Source of the DNA: Crenothrix polyspora
GTDB lineage: Bacteria > Pseudomonadota > Gammaproteobacteria > Methylococcales > Methylomonadaceae
Direction: 5' to 3'
Length of the DNA stretch: 22,770 nt
Assembly: GCA_945903675.1 (NCBI GenBank)
Contig: CAMDOP010000018.1
Coordinates: 1-22,770, forward strand
The notes below the pieces were generated by a model. The model was not told the origin of the DNA. It searched no databases and worked only from the letters and a program-made list of their open reading frames with translations. Below are positions 21,744 to 22,770 of the stretch, piece by piece (position 1 is the first letter of the stretch; every line of letters starts with the position of its first letter). Made by a program: the position numbers and the translations under genes.

Positions 21744-22770
21744 TTATTTACACTCCGGTGTTAATGAACTGCGCCAGAAATGGTCGCTTTTTTCAAATAA
21801 TCGACTGTCTTCAGGCCCCCAAGAGCCTGCAGGGTAGGTGGCAATAAAGTCTCGCTCTATCGCCCAGGTTTGCAAGATGGGGTCAACAATGCGCCACGCA
21901 TATTCCACTTCATCAAAGCGCAAAAATAAAGACCTATCACCTTTTAAGACATCGAGTAATAAGTCTTCATAAGCATCAATGGCTTTTTCATCTTCGTTAC
22001 GAAAGCTGGCATCTAGGCTACTGGTGCGGGTTTTCATTTCTAAACCGGGTTCTTTGACGGTCATTTCTATACGTATACATTCCTCCGGCTGTATGCCCAA
22101 TAATATCCAATTCTGACTCATACATTGCACATTAGTATCGCGAAAGAATTGCAAAGGCGGATGGCGAAAACAAATAGAAATCGTTGATTGCGCTTTAGCC
22201 ATGCGCTTGCCGGTACGCAAATACATAGGCACACCGCGCCAGCGCCAATTATCGATATGCAGCTTCATAGAAGCATAAGTCTCTGTGATGCTATTGGCTG
22301 GGATATTGGCTTCTTGTAAGTAACCATTAACCCTTTCGTTGTTAATATGACCTGGCGCATATTGGCCACGGAAAGCATGACCATGTACGGCTTCTTTGGC
22401 AATAGGGCGGATAGATTTTAATACTTTAACTTTTTCATCACGTAAAGATTCCGCTTCCATAGACGCGGGTGGTTCCATGGTTACTAAAGTCAGTAATTGT
22501 AAGAGATGGCTCTGCAGCATATCGCGCATAGCGCCGGAACCATTATAATAATCACCTCGACTATCTATACCTATTTCTTCGGAATGCGTGATTTGTATAT
22601 GGTCGATGTAATTACGAGTCCATAAGGGTTCAAGCATGACATTGGCAAACCTAAACACCAAGACGTTTTGCACCATACCTTTACCTAAGTAATGATCGAT
22701 ACGGTAAATCTGCTCTTCAGTTAAATAATGGCTGATGCGTTTTTGCAAGGCTTGAGCACTATCTAAATCA
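21744..22770 (-). CDS. zwf: Glucose-6-phosphate 1-dehydrogenase, C-terminal part (runs off the window)
   Basis: Zwf oxidises glucose-6-phosphate to 6-phosphogluconolactone with NAD(P)+. The reading frame stays open to the window edge, where codons before the first apparent start read DLDSAQALQKR, so the gene continues beyond 22770. About 341 codons are visible; roughly 150 N-terminal residues, including the GASGDLA nucleotide motif, are missing from view. The active-site signature RIDHYLGK is present, as are DNWRWRGVPMYLRTGKR, RFANVMLEPLWTRNYIDHIQI, RDMLQSHLLQLL and RDEKVKVLKSI, and near the end EVEYAWRIVDPIL and YPAGSWGPEDS. It is adjacent to and upstream of pgl in one transcription unit. 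The partial state is due to the window, not mutation. Confidence 0.96.
   Translation of the reverse strand, partial: DLDSAQALQKRISHYLTEEQIYRIDHYLGKGMVQNVLVFRFANVMLEPLWTRNYIDHIQITHSEEIGIDSRGDYYNGSGAMRDMLQSHLLQLLTLVTMEPPASMEAESLRDEKVKVLKSIRPIAKEAVHGHAFRGQYAPGHINNERVNGYLQEANIPANSITETYASMKLHIDNWRWRGVPMYLRTGKRMAKAQSTISICFRHPPLQFFRDTNVQCMSQNWILLGIQPEECIRIEMTVKEPGLEMKTRTSSLDASFRNEDEKAIDAYEDLLLDVLKGDRSLFLRFDEVEYAWRIVDPILQTWAIERDFIATYPAGSWGPEDSRLFEKSDHFWRSSLTPECK

Overview
The window looks like a chromosomal segment of a moderately AT-rich gammaproteobacterium, most likely a methanotroph of the order Methylococcales. The main clue is a block of serine-pathway C1 genes (mtdA, glycerate 2-kinase, glyA and formate-THF ligase on the minus strand, with a malate dehydrogenase gene divergent from them) set among gammaproteobacterial housekeeping genes (accA, cysM-rlmD, zwf-pgl, a DUF1249/YqiB gene) and a RegB/RegA redox two-component pair. 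This assignment rests on reading the proteins, not on a database search.

Layout. 1-456 holds no gene I can see. 457-963 (+) encodes a DUF1993 protein, convergent with a small minus-strand pair: MEKHLA/PAS-like protein (999-1466) and TauE/SafE permease (1478-2233). 2362-7667 (-) is the C1 cluster, transcribed mtdA > gck > glyA > fhs behind a good -10 box. 8053-9027 (+) is mdh. A 610-bp gene-free stretch follows, then accA (9638-10606, -) with a clear intrinsic terminator. 10783-15335 (+) carries a QueD/PTPS-like synthase, DUF1249, tonB, exbB, regB and regA. 15485-17086 (-) is a COG2509-type FAD oxidoreductase, 17265-17801 (-) a DUF1097 membrane protein with its own terminator, 18275-20574 (-) the rlmD and cysM pair, and 21051-22770 (-) pgl and the C-terminal part of zwf, which runs off the window.

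How the genes fit together. FTHFS makes formyl-THF and MtdA interconverts methylene- and methenyl-pterin carriers. SHMT moves the one-carbon unit onto glycine, glycerate kinase returns glycerate to 2-phosphoglycerate, and MDH reduces oxaloacetate to malate. This is a partial serine cycle: no sga, hprA, ppc, mtkAB or mcl gene is in the window. Zwf and Pgl feed the oxidative pentose-phosphate or Entner-Doudoroff routes and supply NADPH. AccA uses acetyl-CoA.

The most notable structural signal is a small non-autonomous mobile element (MITE-like, about 200 bp) present twice, at 11661-11855 and 18055-18258. The copies are roughly 92% identical, have about 22-bp imperfect terminal inverted repeats and large internal palindromes, and are flanked by 8-bp target duplications (perfect for the second copy, 6/8 for the first). 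The first copy inserted exactly at the start codon of tonB and appears to have split a formerly tight DUF1249-tonB junction. A third, decayed relative with seven tandem heptamers lies at 15336-15488. A GC-rich multi-hairpin repeat (about 20776-21015) and a short REP-like palindrome (4092-4118) add to the repeat load. I saw no CRISPR array, rRNA, convincing tRNA, prophage or defence system.
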